Positions 28,071-38,274 of a DNA stretch of 64,000 bases are shown in pieces. Position 1 is the stretch's first letter, and each line of letters opens with the position of its first letter. Source of the DNA: Rheinheimera sp. EpRS3. GTDB taxonomy: Bacteria > Pseudomonadota > Gammaproteobacteria > Enterobacterales > Alteromonadaceae. A program made the translations under genes and the position numbers. The stretch covers positions 434,001 through 498,000 of the forward strand of contig NZ_LNQS01000008.1 in assembly GCF_001513785.1 (NCBI RefSeq), in the 5' to 3' direction. Below the pieces are notes generated by a model, which ran no database searches, had not been told where the DNA came from, and saw only the letters and a program-made list of their open reading frames with translations.

Positions 28071-28460
28071 TCAGCTCGCCAGAAACTGCTGCCATTCGCG
28101 CAGCAGTTTTAGTAAATCTTCCAGCCCGCATTGCGTGCTCATACCCTGCTCGTCCAGCTGTAAATCGTCATCGGCCAGCTTATCTTGCTGGCGCTGCGGC
28201 AACTGCTCAGTACCGGTATAAAACAGCGTGTTGTGGCTTAATGTCACTTCGCCATTTTCTACCTCAAGCAAAAACTCTTTGCCCTGATACTGCATACTCT
28301 GGTGCGGTTTAAGCCCGCTTAGTTGCTGCAGTAATGGCGTATACGCTTCGGCCAGTTGGCCAAATTCATCCAGTAAAAACCGGCCCAATACCTCATGCTC
28401 CGCCGTCAGCTTGATGCTGAACTGCAGTGTATTGCGATCGTAAATAAAGTCGTATTCCAT
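28071..28460 (-). CDS. yacL: UPF0231 family protein YacL
   Basis: A 129-residue acidic soluble protein starting MEYDFIYDRNTLQFSIKLTA and ending with CGLEDLLKLLREWQQFL, which align with E. coli YacL (MDYEFLRD and CGVEDFLQVV). Its function is unknown. As in E. coli it lies next to acnB, downstream on the same strand, which supports the assignment. A large palindromic repeat separates the two, so it is probably transcribed from its own or a read-through signal. Confidence 0.88.
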   Translation of the reverse strand: MEYDFIYDRNTLQFSIKLTAEHEVLGRFLLDEFGQLAEAYTPLLQQLSGLKPHQSMQYQGKEFLLEVENGEVTLSHNTLFYTGTEQLPQRQQDKLADDDLQLDEQGMSTQCGLEDLLKLLREWQQFLAS

Positions 28461-28520
28461 ACATTTTATCCATACGAAGAAATAGGCTGATGGTTATTTG
28501 CGCTGCTTTTCCCTGGCGAA

Positions 28521-28609
28521 CTTGCATCCCCAATGGGGCGACACAGGGTGTCTGAGCGAGCGCTTTAGCGGGCGCGAGTTACTGTGTCGAGCCCAGTGGG
28601 TGGTGCAAG
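28521..28609. repeat. Palindromic intergenic repeat, copy A (short form)
   Basis: An imperfect inverted repeat of about 26-base arms: CTTGCATCCCC..GCGACACAG on one side and CTGTGTCGAGCCC..GGTGCAAG on the other. The inner GTGTCTGAGC is shared with copy B. It sits between acnB and yacL. Confidence 0.75.
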
Positions 28610-28681
28610 GGTGCCCGCGCAAATAATCTTTCAGCCGGTCGCTGCTAAAATTGTAGCTGCTCGCCGTATATTAGCGAGCAG

Positions 28682-28708
28682 AAAAAAGGCCTGCAGTGGC
28701 AGGCCTTT
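28682..28708 (-). terminator. Terminator of acnB
   Basis: AAAGGCCTGC pairs exactly with GCAGGCCTTT around a 4-base loop; on the minus strand it is followed by TTTTTT minus the stem overlap. It begins 17 bases after the acnB stop. Confidence 0.92.
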
Positions 28709-28724
28709 AGCAGAACAGAGGCTA

Positions 28725-31322
28725 TTACACCGCTTGCTGGATAATCACGTTATCCGCTTTTTTGGTGTACTGCTCCATACGGTGGAAGTTCAGGTAACGG
28801 TAAGTATCGGCCGCGGTAGCGTCGATTTGCTTAGCGTATTCCATATACTCGGCTACCGTTGGCAAGCGGCCGATAATGGAGGCTACTGCTGCCAGCTCTG
28901 CAGACGCTAAGTACACATCGGCCCCCTGACCTAAACGGTTCGGGAAGTTACGCGTAGAGGTAGATACTACTGTTGAGTTCTCCGCTACCCGTGCCTGGTT
29001 ACCCATACACAGTGAACAACCTGGCATCTCAGTGCGGGCACCTACTTTACCGAAAATGCTGTAGTAACCTTCTTCGGTTAACTGCGCCTGGTCCATCTTG
29101 GTTGGCGGTGCAATCCACAGACGGGTTGGCAGCTGGCCTTTGTATTTATCCAGCAGCTTACCGGCGGCACGGAAGTGGCCGATGTTGGTCATACAAGAAC
29201 CGATAAACACTTCGTCGATCTTGTCGCCGGCGACGTCAGACAGTAAACGCGCATCATCCGGATCGTTTGGTGCACACAGTACCGGCTCTTTAATGTCAGC
29301 CAGGTCAATTTCGATAATTTCGCTGTACTCAGCATCGGCATCGGCCGACATCAGCTGCGGATCTTTCAGCCAGGCCTGCATCGCGTTAATACGACGTTCG
29401 ATAGTGCGCACATCGCCGTAGCCTTCAGCAATCATCCACTTAAGCATTACGATGTTTGATTCCAGGTACTCAGCAATAGAGGCATCTGACAGTTTGATAC
29501 TACAACCGGCAGCTGAACGCTCGGCAGACGCATCTGATAACTCAAACGCCTGCTCTACCGTTAAGTTTGGTAAGCCTTCGATTTCCAGGATACGGCCGGA
29601 GAAGATGTTCTTCTTGCCTTTCTTATCAACGGTTAACAAGCCTTTTTGAATGGCTACGTACGGAATGGCATGTACCAGGTCGCGCAGGGTAATACCCGGC
29701 TGCATTTCGCCTTTAAAGCGCACCAGTACTGATTCCGGCATATCCAGCGGCATAACACCGGTAGCAGCAGCAAACGCTACTAAACCAGAACCGGCCGGGA
29801 AGGAAATACCAATCGGGAAACGGGTGTGCGAGTCGCCACCGGTACCTACAGTATCCGGCAGTAACATACGGTTTAGCCAGCTGTGAATAATACCATCGCC
29901 AGGGCGCAGTGATACACCGCCACGGTTCATGATAAAGTCCGGCAGCGTGTGGTGCGTATCAACGTCTACTGGCTTCGGATAAGCGGCAGTGTGACAGAAC
30001 GACTGCATGGTTAAATCGGCAGAGAAGCCCAAACAGGCTAAGTCTTTTAACTCGTCGCGCGTCATCGGGCCGGTCGTGTCCTGCGAGCCTACTGTAGTCA
30101 TTTTTGGCTCACAGTAAGTACCCGGGCGTACGCCTTTCACGCCACACGCTTTACCGACCATTTTCTGCGCCAGTGTAAAGCCTTTGCCAGAATCCACTTT
30201 AGCTTGTGGACGGCGGAATTTGTCCGACGGGCCATGGCCTAAAAACTCACGCGCACGGTCGGTTAAGCCACGGCCGATAATCAGCGGAATACGGCCACCG
30301 GCACGTACTTCGTCAATTAATACATCGGTTGCCAGGCTAAATTCTGCCAGCACTTCGCCAGTACCATGGCGAACCACTTTGCCTTCGAACGGCAGAATGT
30401 CGATCACATCGCCCATTTCCAGCTTAGATACGTCAACTTCAATTGGCAACGCACCTGAGTCTTCCATCGTGTTAAAGAAGATAGGCGCAATTTTGCCACC
30501 CAGCACAAAGCCACCACCGCGCTTGTTCGGCACGTATGGAATATCGTCACCCATAAACCACAACACAGAGTTAGTGGCGGATTTACGTGATGAACCGGTA
30601 CCCACTACGTCGCCAACATAAGCCAGCGGGAAGCCTTTTTTGTTCAGCTCGTCTAACTGTTTGATTGGGCCAACCGTGCCTGGCTGATCCGGGTTAATGC
30701 CTTCACGGGCATTTTTCAGCATGGCTAAGGCATGTAGCGGAATATCCGGCCGTGACCAGGCATCCGGTGCCGGTGATAAGTCATCAGTGTTGGTTTCGCC
30801 CGACACTTTAAATACGGTAACAGTAATTTTCTCTGCCAGCGCTGGTTTGGCTTCAAACCACTGCGCATCAGCCCAGCTTTGCACTACTTGCTTGGCATGC
30901 GCATTACCGGCATCGGCTTTTTCGGTAACATCATGGAAAGCATCGAAAATCAGCAAAGTGTGCGACAGTGCTTTAGCGGCAATAGGCGCCAGCTTGTCGT
31001 GGTCCAGCAGGCTGATTAACGGCTGAATATTGTAGCCGCCCATCATGGTGCCCAGCAGCTCTGTAGCATATTCGGCACTGATCAGGCTGCTTGACGCTTC
31101 GCCGTTGGCCAGGGCCGCTAAAAAGCCAGCTTTAACATAAGCCGCTTCATCAACGCCCGGTGGTACACGGTTTACCAGTAAATCAACTAAGGTGTCTTCT
31201 TCACCTTTTGGCGGGTTCTTTAACAGTTCAACTAAGGCGGCTACCTGCTCTGCATTGAGCGGTTTTGGCGGGATACCTTGCGCTGCGCGCTCGGCCACAT
31301 GTTCGCGATATTGTTGTAGCAC
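28725..31322 (-). CDS. acnB: Bifunctional aconitate hydratase 2 / 2-methylisocitrate dehydratase
   Basis: An 865-residue TCA-cycle enzyme, the usual AcnB length. It shows the HEAT-like N-terminus ([38 protein letters not shown]), the swivel domain, and iron-sulfur ligand motifs [12 protein letters not shown] and [13 protein letters not shown]. It interconverts citrate and isocitrate and can act post-transcriptionally on mRNA as an apo-protein. The start is a GTG at 31322 with GAGG 8 bases upstream, aligning with the E. coli start. Monocistronic, with its own terminator. Upstream lies a 460-base gap with promoter and repeat copy B. Confidence 0.97.
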   Translation of the reverse strand: MLQQYREHVAERAAQGIPPKPLNAEQVAALVELLKNPPKGEEDTLVDLLVNRVPPGVDEAAYVKAGFLAALANGEASSSLISAEYATELLGTMMGGYNIQPLISLLDHDKLAPIAAKALSHTLLIFDAFHDVTEKADAGNAHAKQVVQSWADAQWFEAKPALAEKITVTVFKVSGETNTDDLSPAPDAWSRPDIPLHALAMLKNAREGINPDQPGTVGPIKQLDELNKKGFPLAYVGDVVGTGSSRKSATNSVLWFMGDDIPYVPNKRGGGFVLGGKIAPIFFNTMEDSGALPIEVDVSKLEMGDVIDILPFEGKVVRHGTGEVLAEFSLATDVLIDEVRAGGRIPLIIGRGLTDRAREFLGHGPSDKFRRPQAKVDSGKGFTLAQKMVGKACGVKGVRPGTYCEPKMTTVGSQDTTGPMTRDELKDLACLGFSADLTMQSFCHTAAYPKPVDVDTHHTLPDFIMNRGGVSLRPGDGIIHSWLNRMLLPDTVGTGGDSHTRFPIGISFPAGSGLVAFAAATGVMPLDMPESVLVRFKGEMQPGITLRDLVHAIPYVAIQKGLLTVDKKGKKNIFSGRILEIEGLPNLTVEQAFELSDASAERSAAGCSIKLSDASIAEYLESNIVMLKWMIAEGYGDVRTIERRINAMQAWLKDPQLMSADADAEYSEIIEIDLADIKEPVLCAPNDPDDARLLSDVAGDKIDEVFIGSCMTNIGHFRAAGKLLDKYKGQLPTRLWIAPPTKMDQAQLTEEGYYSIFGKVGARTEMPGCSLCMGNQARVAENSTVVSTSTRNFPNRLGQGADVYLASAELAAVASIIGRLPTVAEYMEYAKQIDATAADTYRYLNFHRMEQYTKKADNVIIQQAV

Positions 31323-31501
31323 AGTATGATCCTCATGGTCGTTGCCGGCAGTCTTGCTACTGCGGCGTCATTCTTAGAATGAATGGGCGTAATTATATGA
31401 AAATTCGGGCCAGATTGACATCAGGCCGTTAACCACCCTACTTATAGTGGGTATAAATTCTGTGAATATAAAACCGGATGTTATATATTCTTTATTATAG
31501 T

Positions 31502-31511
31502 GGTCAGACCT
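31502..31511. promoter_or_regulatory. FadR/PdhR-type half-conserved site upstream of acnB
   Basis: TGGTCAGACC matches the core of GntR/FadR-subfamily operators (TGGTCNGACCA) in the gap upstream of acnB, about 180 bases from its start. A related core occurs upstream of pdhR at 62168. Only suggestive. Confidence 0.3.
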
Positions 31512-31549
31512 CACTGATCGAGCAAGTCTATGTTTGCTCTACGATACCA

Positions 31550-31706
31550 GTTGCAACACCCTCCTTGGCTCACCACAGCAACTACTTCGGGCATCCTGCC
31601 CTTCGCAAGCCAGCAAAGCTGTTCAAATTCGTTCCCGACGAATTTGTCGCCCCGCTGCCTACGGCAGGGCTCAGACACTCTGTGGCGACCAAAACGGGGT
31701 TCCAAC
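31550..31706. repeat. Palindromic intergenic repeat, copy B
   Basis: Arms GTTGCAACACCCTCC..CACCACAG and CTGTGGCGACC..GGTTCCAAC are imperfect reverse complements about 30 bases long. Inside are two further hairpins, around CTTCGGGCATCCTGCCC and ATTCGTTCCCGACGAAT. The same parts, in opposite orientation, form copy C at 62.2 kb. It fills the gap between M13 peptidase and acnB. No coding potential is credible. Confidence 0.8.
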
Positions 31707-31731
31707 CTCTATCTGGCAGAGTAATCTGAAA

Positions 31732-31762
31732 ACAAAAAGGCCGAGCAGTTACCTACTCAGCC
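31732..31762 (-). terminator. Terminator of the M13 peptidase gene
   Basis: On the minus strand GGCTGAGTAG pairs with CTGCTCGGCC (two G-U pairs) around GTAA, followed by TTTTTG, 22 bases after the stop. Confidence 0.88.
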
Positions 31763-31784
31763 TGTGCAGTGTAGCAGATTTTAG

Positions 31785-33860
31785 TTACCAGATCTTAACG
31801 CGCTGCTCTGGCGGTAAATACATCTTATCGCCCTCTTTAATATCAAAGGCAGTATAAAATTCCGGAATATTTGGCAACACACCAATTACCCGGTAATGCG
31901 CCGGTGAGTGTGGCCCGGTGCTCAACTGACGGCGCAAGGCTTCTTCACGAAACTTAGTACGCCAAACCTGCGCCCAACTGATAAAGAAACGCTGGTCGCC
32001 GGTAAAACCATCCATTACCGGAGCGTCTTTATCCTCCAGTGACAAATGGTAAGCTTTTAACGCGACTGTCATACCGCCTAAGTCACCAATATTTTCACCC
32101 AGTGCCACAGCACCGTTTACATTAACGCCCGGTAATGGCTCAAAACGGTTGTACTGGCCAATTAACTTAGCACCACGCGCCTGGAACTGGCCTTTGTCCT
32201 GCTCTGTCCACCAGTTACGTAAGTTGCCGTTGCCATCATACTTTGCGCCCTGGTCGTCAAAGCCATGACCAATTTCATGGCCGATAACACCACCAATACC
32301 ACCATAGTTCACCGCGTCGTCAGCCTCCATATTAAAGAATGGCGGTTGCAAAATAGCGGCCGGGAACACAATTTCATTGTTTACCGGGTTATAGTAGGCA
32401 TTTACCGTTTGCGGCGTCATAAACCACTCGCCTTTATCGATTGGCTTACCCAGCTTGTTAAGCATGTCATCATAGGCCCAGTGGCTGGCGCGCATAAAGT
32501 TGCCGACTAAATCATCTGCTTTAATTTCCAGTGCTGAGTAATCTTTCCATTTATCCGGGTAACCAATTTTTGGCGTAAAGGTGCTGAGCTTTTCCAGCGC
32601 AGCCACTTTGGTTTCTTCGGTCATCCATTCCAGTTCTTTAATGGAAATTTCGTAAGCTTTAATCAGGTTAGCAACCAGCTCTTCCATCCGCGCTTTGGCT
32701 TCTGGTTTAAAGTGGCGCTCGACATACAGTTTACCGGTCAGCTCACCCAACACCTGATCCGAGGCATCAACCGCACGCTTCCAGCGAGGTTGCTGTTGCT
32801 CAATACCACTTAAGGTGGTGCCATAGAAAGCGAAACGGCGATCAGCAAAATTACTACTTAATTTATCGGCATAGCCATGAATAGCTTTGAGGCTTAAATA
32901 ATCCTGCCAGCTTTGCAGATCAGTGTCTGCCAGCACTTTGCTAAAACCTTCAAAGTAAGACGGCTGGCTGACAATAATATCCGTTACCGAGCTTAACTTA
33001 GCTCCACTGGCAAATGCGGCCCAGTCAAAGCTACCCATGCTGCTGTTAAGCTCAGTGGCAGACATTTTGTTATAAGTTTTATCGGCATTGCGGCTTTCCA
33101 GCCGGGTCCAGTGGTGCTCTGCCAGCGCTTTTTCCAGCGCGTAAACCCGCTCAGCCGCCGCTGCAGCATCAGTGTTGCCTGCCAGAGTAAACATATCAGT
33201 TAAGTACACTTTGTACTGGTTAATAATATTTACTGAGGCTTCATCATCTTTAAAATAGTAATCACGGTCTGGCAAACCCAGGCCGCCCTGGCCCAGATAT
33301 ACCGCGTACTCGGAAGAGTTTTTTGCATCGTTATTAACATACCAGCCAAACGGAATAGCCACACCATCACGTTGCAGGCTGGCAAAAAGCGCCGCTAACT
33401 GGCTTTTATCTGTTACCGCTTTAATGGCATCCAGTTGCGGTGCCAGCGGGCTTAAGCCCAGTTTTTCAATCGTGGCTTCATCCATAAAACTGTTGTAAAA
33501 GCTGCCTAGCTTTTGCTCGTCTGAACCGGCTTTTAAATCTGCGCGGGCCGACACTTCATCAATAATGGCTTTTACTGCCTGCTGCGAGTTGTCATTTAAA
33601 ATATGGAAGGAGCCATAAGAGGCTTTGTCTGCCGGGATCGGTGTTTCAGCCAGCCATTTGCCGTTAATGGCCAGGAAGAAGTCTTCACTGAATTTTACTG
33701 CCGGGTCAAAATACTGCTGATCAATACCCGATACCAGCGGTGCTTTAGCTTCAACAGCCGCCGCAGCCGGGGTTTGAGTTTGAGTGGTGTCCTGTTTGTT
33801 ACACGCCGTAAGGCCAAGCGCCAGCGCCACAGAGGCGGCGGCTAAAGTAAGTTTCTTCAT
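31785..33860 (-). CDS. M13-family zinc metallopeptidase lipoprotein
   Basis: A 691-residue neprilysin/PepO-like peptidase. The signal ends LALGLTAC, giving a lipidated Cys20, so the enzyme is membrane-anchored outside the cytoplasm. Zinc site GGVIGHEIGHGFDDQGAKYD with the third ligand in GENIGDLGGM; substrate-binding NAYYNPVNNEIVFPAAIL and the C-terminal W are also family traits. It trims oligopeptides. Start ATG at 33860 follows AGGATAACAAC. Monocistronic with terminator. Confidence 0.94.
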   Translation of the reverse strand: MKKLTLAAASVALALGLTACNKQDTTQTQTPAAAAVEAKAPLVSGIDQQYFDPAVKFSEDFFLAINGKWLAETPIPADKASYGSFHILNDNSQQAVKAIIDEVSARADLKAGSDEQKLGSFYNSFMDEATIEKLGLSPLAPQLDAIKAVTDKSQLAALFASLQRDGVAIPFGWYVNNDAKNSSEYAVYLGQGGLGLPDRDYYFKDDEASVNIINQYKVYLTDMFTLAGNTDAAAAAERVYALEKALAEHHWTRLESRNADKTYNKMSATELNSSMGSFDWAAFASGAKLSSVTDIIVSQPSYFEGFSKVLADTDLQSWQDYLSLKAIHGYADKLSSNFADRRFAFYGTTLSGIEQQQPRWKRAVDASDQVLGELTGKLYVERHFKPEAKARMEELVANLIKAYEISIKELEWMTEETKVAALEKLSTFTPKIGYPDKWKDYSALEIKADDLVGNFMRASHWAYDDMLNKLGKPIDKGEWFMTPQTVNAYYNPVNNEIVFPAAILQPPFFNMEADDAVNYGGIGGVIGHEIGHGFDDQGAKYDGNGNLRNWWTEQDKGQFQARGAKLIGQYNRFEPLPGVNVNGAVALGENIGDLGGMTVALKAYHLSLEDKDAPVMDGFTGDQRFFISWAQVWRTKFREEALRRQLSTGPHSPAHYRVIGVLPNIPEFYTAFDIKEGDKMYLPPEQRVKIW

Positions 33861-34009
33861 TGTTGTTATCCTGATGGGGTTACTTATTATTACGCCGCTT
33901 TATACTACTCCGTTGTATAACTGATGCCAAACCACCGCTGCTACGAAGTTGTAACAAGTTATAAAAACGCTATGATGCTAGCCAACAAACCATCTGAGAA
34001 AATAATCGC

Positions 34010-36025
34010 ATGGACAAATTGCAACACGCTAACCAACTCCTGCAATGGCGCGAACAGCGCCAGCTTAGCGCTGAGCAGCTGCAGCAGGCCAGCGGGCAAT
34101 TTCCGCTGCAGCCTGCTACAGGCCTATGGTTGGCACAGGCTAACCTTATTTTGTTATTTGGCACTGTGGTACTGCTGGGCGCGGCGATAATTTTCTTCCT
34201 CGCGCATAACTGGCCGTTTATGCATCACTTTACTAAGTTTGCCCTGGCCGCCGGTGCGCTGGTGCTATCCGGCGTTATTGCTATACGCAGCGCCCCTGCC
34301 AGCCTGGTGCAGCGCGCGGCTTTACTAAGTGCCACCATACTGACGGGCGCTTTGCTGGCACTGATTGGCCAGACGTACCAAACCGGTGCGGATATCTGGC
34401 AGCTATTTGCCAGTTGGGCTGCGCTTATTACGCCGCTGGTACTGCTATCAAAAAGCCGGGCCTGTTATTTACTCTGGTTTGTGGTGCTGGAACTCGCGCT
34501 TGGCCGTTATTTAATGACCCAATCCGAGCTTTTCTGGCTGCTGGCAGGCGCTCCAATGATACTCAGCCTGGCGCTGGCAAATCTGGTAATTATGCTATTT
34601 GCCGAGTTTGCCCTGCCGCGGCTGAGGGTTCAGGCCAATCAAACGCTGGTTCGTCTTGCGGCGCTGATATTAATAGCTCCGTTAACGCTTGGTGCAGGTC
34701 TTGCGGCGTGGGACAACGGATACCAGCTTAACTTGCTGGTGTATCTGCCACTCACTGCCGCGCTGACACTGTGGTACTGGCGCCAGCGCCGTGATGTGCT
34801 GATCCTGGCTTTATTGGCCTTTAGTGCGATTACCGTGGCTACCGCAATGCTGGCAAGCTTGCTGGAAAGTGCTGATGACTTTTTTGCCATGAATTTTTTA
34901 GCGCTGTTTGTTATTGGCGCCAGCGCCGGTACGGTTATCTGGCTGAAGAAGCTACTGCCAGGTAGCAGCAAAAAAAACAGCCTAAGCAATCACTCAGAAC
35001 TTACTACCCAACTGCAGCATGCCAGCATTATTGATGCCGCCAAAGCGCAGCAATTACAGATTGTTACCAGCCCCTGGTGGCTGCAAATTTTGCTTGGCAT
35101 TGCTGCCTGGATAGCCTCTATTTTGATTGTCGGCTCTTTTTTAGGCCCTTTGCTGGCGCTGGCCGATAATAACCCGGTGCGCACCGTAGCCGCCGCTGTG
35201 TTGCTGGCTGCAGCAATCTGGCTGACCAGCCGCAAACAGGAGTTTTTGCAACAAATGGCGGTGGCAATTGCGCTGGCCGGCCAAGGGTTGCTGGTATACG
35301 TTATTTACGATGTGTCGGGCCTGAATCATGAAATCGCGCGCTACGCCTGCGCGGTTATCAGCATTTTGCTACTGCTAAGCCCGCTAAACCAGTTGCATCA
35401 GCGTGCCAGCCTTAGCATAGCGTTGTTATGTCTGTTATCACTGGTAAGTTCCGCCCCAATGCTTGCGGTTGTCAGCAGCCTGCTGGCTCTTGCCGCCGCA
35501 CTGTTATGGTGCGGCCGGCTAAAATGGGTGAACCTTTCTCAGGCTAAAACCATTAAAAGCCTGCTGGAAGTCACCACCGTGGCAGCACTGGCGCTAACCT
35601 TATTCGGCCAGTGTTTATTGTGGCTGGATGCCGGTTACTACCGGTTGGATCACCAGCTTGATATGGCCCGCGCGCTATATAGTGCACTTGGCAGTGTGTT
35701 GTTAATTTCAACTGTATTCTGGCTTAGCCGGCTGGCGACAGTACCCAGCAGGCTGGCGCTGCTTACTATCACCGTTATGCTGTGTATTTTGCTGTACCCG
35801 GCATCCGGTTTACTGGTTAGCACAGCTTTAATGCTGGCATGTTTTTATGGCTGCAGCAGAAACTGGTATGCGTTATGTCTGCTTAGCATGTTGTTGGCCA
35901 TCAGCCAGTTTTACTACAGTTTACAGCTTAATTTATTACATAAATCCGGCATCTTAGCCCTTAGCGGTATAACGCTACTGGCAGCCTGGTTATTGTTGCA
36001 GCGCTATCAGCGGAGACTTGTATGA
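34010..36025 (+). CDS. DUF2157/DUF4401-type multi-pass membrane protein
   Basis: A 671-residue protein with a short cytoplasmic N-terminus (HANQLLQWREQRQLSAEQLQ, the DUF2157 start) followed by roughly 18 hydrophobic segments. The second half resembles DUF4401, so the two domains often encoded apart are joined here. Function unknown. It overlaps the next gene by ATGA, a coupling seen for DUF2157 with GDYXXLXY proteins. The ATG at 34010 has only a weak ribosome site. Confidence 0.75.
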   Translation: MDKLQHANQLLQWREQRQLSAEQLQQASGQFPLQPATGLWLAQANLILLFGTVVLLGAAIIFFLAHNWPFMHHFTKFALAAGALVLSGVIAIRSAPASLVQRAALLSATILTGALLALIGQTYQTGADIWQLFASWAALITPLVLLSKSRACYLLWFVVLELALGRYLMTQSELFWLLAGAPMILSLALANLVIMLFAEFALPRLRVQANQTLVRLAALILIAPLTLGAGLAAWDNGYQLNLLVYLPLTAALTLWYWRQRRDVLILALLAFSAITVATAMLASLLESADDFFAMNFLALFVIGASAGTVIWLKKLLPGSSKKNSLSNHSELTTQLQHASIIDAAKAQQLQIVTSPWWLQILLGIAAWIASILIVGSFLGPLLALADNNPVRTVAAAVLLAAAIWLTSRKQEFLQQMAVAIALAGQGLLVYVIYDVSGLNHEIARYACAVISILLLLSPLNQLHQRASLSIALLCLLSLVSSAPMLAVVSSLLALAAALLWCGRLKWVNLSQAKTIKSLLEVTTVAALALTLFGQCLLWLDAGYYRLDHQLDMARALYSALGSVLLISTVFWLSRLATVPSRLALLTITVMLCILLYPASGLLVSTALMLACFYGCSRNWYALCLLSMLLAISQFYYSLQLNLLHKSGILALSGITLLAAWLLLQRYQRRLV

Positions 36026-36516
36026 GCATAACATTACAACGCCGGGCTATTGCGGCGGCTTTGCTACTCATTCTTGCCGCAGCAGGTTTTGCTATCTGGC
36101 AGTTTGAGCAAACATTAAGAACCGGCCGGGTGGTAAATATTGCGCTGGCACCGCTGGACCCGCGCTCAATTATGCAGGGCGATTATATGGCACTGGCCTA
36201 CGCCATTGACCGGGAATTACCCGACGATGCCGCGCAATATAAATACGCCTGGTTAAGTATCGATGCCGAACAACGGGCCAGTTTGCACAGCCTGAGCAAT
36301 AACCTGCCGCAAGACCCACAGCTGGTTGCAGTATTGCTGCGCTGGCGTGACCGTATTATTAGTGTTGGCCCTAATGCATTCTTTTTTGCTGAAGGTACAG
36401 GCGCACAGTATGAGCAGGCACCTTATGGCCAGTTCCGGGTAGATACCAGCGGCAAGGCACTGCTGGTAGGCCTATTGGATGAAAATTTGCAGTTATTGGG
36501 AGAAAATAACCGCTGA
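36022..36516 (+). CDS. GDYXXLXY domain protein
   Basis: A 164-residue protein with one N-terminal membrane helix (AALLLILAAAGFAIWQFEQ) and then the defining motif GDYMALAY in the sequence PRSIMQGDYMALAYAI. The rest is a periplasmic beta domain. The family is always encoded with DUF2157 membrane proteins, as here with a 4-base overlap, but its role is not known. Confidence 0.85.
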   Translation: MSITLQRRAIAAALLLILAAAGFAIWQFEQTLRTGRVVNIALAPLDPRSIMQGDYMALAYAIDRELPDDAAQYKYAWLSIDAEQRASLHSLSNNLPQDPQLVAVLLRWRDRIISVGPNAFFFAEGTGAQYEQAPYGQFRVDTSGKALLVGLLDENLQLLGENNR

Positions 36517-36531
36517 ACCTACACTAAGCGA

Positions 36532-36628
36532 GAACCGGATTACCCTAAGCCAACCGTTGCAGACCAGGACGGTCGAATCGAGCCTACAGGGACGTATTTA
36601 CGGCGTGTTGGTGTGGGTAAACCGGTTC
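36532..36628. repeat. Palindromic intergenic repeat of a second type
   Basis: Outer arms GAACCGGATTACCCTAAGCC and GGTGTGGGTAAACCGGTTC are imperfect reverse complements. The centre holds CGAGCCTACAGGGACGTATT, a block I associate with interspersed repeats of Shewanella-like and Rheinheimera-like genomes. One copy only in this window, between convergent genes. Confidence 0.65.
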
Positions 36629-36645
36629 GACGTGCTTCAGACTGT

Positions 36646-38148
36646 TTAACCTTTGCACTGATAACAGCCCGGACTTCGCGGGCAGCTGTTACCGCGGGCG
36701 CAAATCAGCTGCACCGGTTTTTGTAAGCTGCGTGCCACCCAATTAATATTCAGAATATTCGCCACACTGGTCAGCGCGGTTTGAATACCTCTCGGTACCT
36801 TAGCACCACCGCTGCTGCCAACGCACAGCTGTTTTAACTCAGCCGCCATCGTGTCAGCATCAACGCCTTGCGCCAGCAACGCCGGGTTTAAATCAATACC
36901 GGCACAGAGCACATGCGTATTACCGGCCAAATCACTTACTTTAGTTGACTCGCAGCAGTAAATTCGCGGCGCGCCGTTTACATCCAGCAACGACAACTGC
37001 GCGCTGCTGGCTACACCTTCAACATCAAACATCCGAAACACGGCCCAGTGCTGACAAGGGTCTTCTACCTGGCGCATATTGCCCCATGGCAGCGGTATAC
37101 CATTGCCGCGATATACGGCCTTGAGTTTGCCCGGTGTGTAGGCATCAAAATAATGCCAGTGCGTATAGGGTGATACCGCCGTCATACGCCGCATTGCTAC
37201 CGATGCGGAGACCCCGGCTTGCTGATACGTGCTGATCTCATAACCGTGACGGTCCAGCAACTGGCGAAACGGTAACTTGGGGCAAAGCAGCGCGCCGGCA
37301 AAAAAGCTCGATTCAAAATCACGCCAGGCATGCAAAATATCCTGCGGCTGCACGGCGGTAGAGCTGGACAGCTCATCATCATGCGCACCGCCCACTGTCA
37401 TGCTGCTTTTAACGCCATCTTTATTGTGCAGCACGGCATGGCCTATATGCACTGCCAGCTCATACTTTAACCGCGTAGGAAATTGCTGCAGCAAGCTGTT
37501 TAAATGCAAGGTGTTGGGCGGGGTGAAAAACGACGTAGAGACATTTTTTGACAACACTCCCAGCTCATCCAGCAGCTCTTTCGGTGCTTCAGCAAACCAG
37601 CTTATTTGCAGCCCAAGCTGTTTAACAATCGCCAGCAATTCGTCCACGCCAAGCGGCATCCGTTTTTGGCCGACGTCTTCGGCTGCGCGCTCCAGCTCGG
37701 GAAAGTGGTTTTGATGATGCTCCTGATGCGCGCGAATAAGCAGCTGGGCAAACTGCTTACCGCTGGTACCGGTTTGCGACAGCATCTCCGGAATAGCAAT
37801 TTGTAGAATATCATTGGAAAACAGAAAACCCGGTTCCAGCGCCATACCACTGATCCCGCCACGGCTACCTTTTTGTGGCGTTAAATCCTGGCCGTCGTCT
37901 TCGCCATCAAGAAACCAGTCGATGTCTTTTTGAAATACTTCGGCAATCACCTGCAGCATTTCGACACCCGGTACCCGCTTCCCACGTTCAATCATTGACA
38001 GATAAGACACCGACGGCGCCTGCTCCGGATCAACACGGATACAGCGGGTGGACAAATCTTCCATAGTTAAGTTGTTGCGCTTTCTCAGATTTCTGATCTT
38101 GGTTCCGAGAAAATGCGACTTTCTGAGCAGGCTTTTGTTTGCTTTCAT
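36646..38148 (-). CDS. XRE-family regulator with degenerate ImmA/IrrE-like domain (ScfR/DUF3612-type)
   Basis: A 500-residue regulator. Residues 10-75 form a helix-turn-helix (LGTKIRNLRKRNNLTMEDLS, SVSYLSMIERGKRVPGVEML). Around residue 230, YELAVHIGHAVLHNKDG looks like the ImmA/IrrE HExxH region with the catalytic Glu replaced, so protease activity is unlikely. The C-terminus is Cys-rich (CARGNSCPRSPGCYQCKG). Related proteins (ScfR, RamB, DUF3612) control short-chain fatty acid and glyoxylate-shunt genes. It is divergent from a malate-synthase-like domain gene with a repeat-rich 126-base gap, which fits that role. Confidence 0.78.
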   Translation of the reverse strand: MKANKSLLRKSHFLGTKIRNLRKRNNLTMEDLSTRCIRVDPEQAPSVSYLSMIERGKRVPGVEMLQVIAEVFQKDIDWFLDGEDDGQDLTPQKGSRGGISGMALEPGFLFSNDILQIAIPEMLSQTGTSGKQFAQLLIRAHQEHHQNHFPELERAAEDVGQKRMPLGVDELLAIVKQLGLQISWFAEAPKELLDELGVLSKNVSTSFFTPPNTLHLNSLLQQFPTRLKYELAVHIGHAVLHNKDGVKSSMTVGGAHDDELSSSTAVQPQDILHAWRDFESSFFAGALLCPKLPFRQLLDRHGYEISTYQQAGVSASVAMRRMTAVSPYTHWHYFDAYTPGKLKAVYRGNGIPLPWGNMRQVEDPCQHWAVFRMFDVEGVASSAQLSLLDVNGAPRIYCCESTKVSDLAGNTHVLCAGIDLNPALLAQGVDADTMAAELKQLCVGSSGGAKVPRGIQTALTSVANILNINWVARSLQKPVQLICARGNSCPRSPGCYQCKG

Positions 38149-38150
38149 TT

Positions 38151-38187
38151 TGTAAAATTCACACTGTAAAATTTTTATTGTGAAATT
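38151..38187. promoter_or_regulatory. Repeats in the regulator/MSG-domain gap, candidate operator
   Basis: TGTAAAATT occurs twice in direct order (38151 and 38165, 14 bases apart), and ATTCACA with TGTGAAAT form an inverted pair across the second copy. It lies just upstream of the regulator start, a likely autoregulatory site. Confidence 0.45.
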
Positions 38188-38274
38188 ATGCTGATTTTTA
38201 GCCTAGACTAGTTTTTAACCGATAGCAACCAAAGCTAAACACTGTACCTGATTACAAGAGACGAGGATGACATC

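Noticed and set aside
31478-31857. Several overlapping open frames on both strands between acnB and the M13 gene
   Set aside because: They fall within the palindromic repeat and the terminator and look like chance frames.
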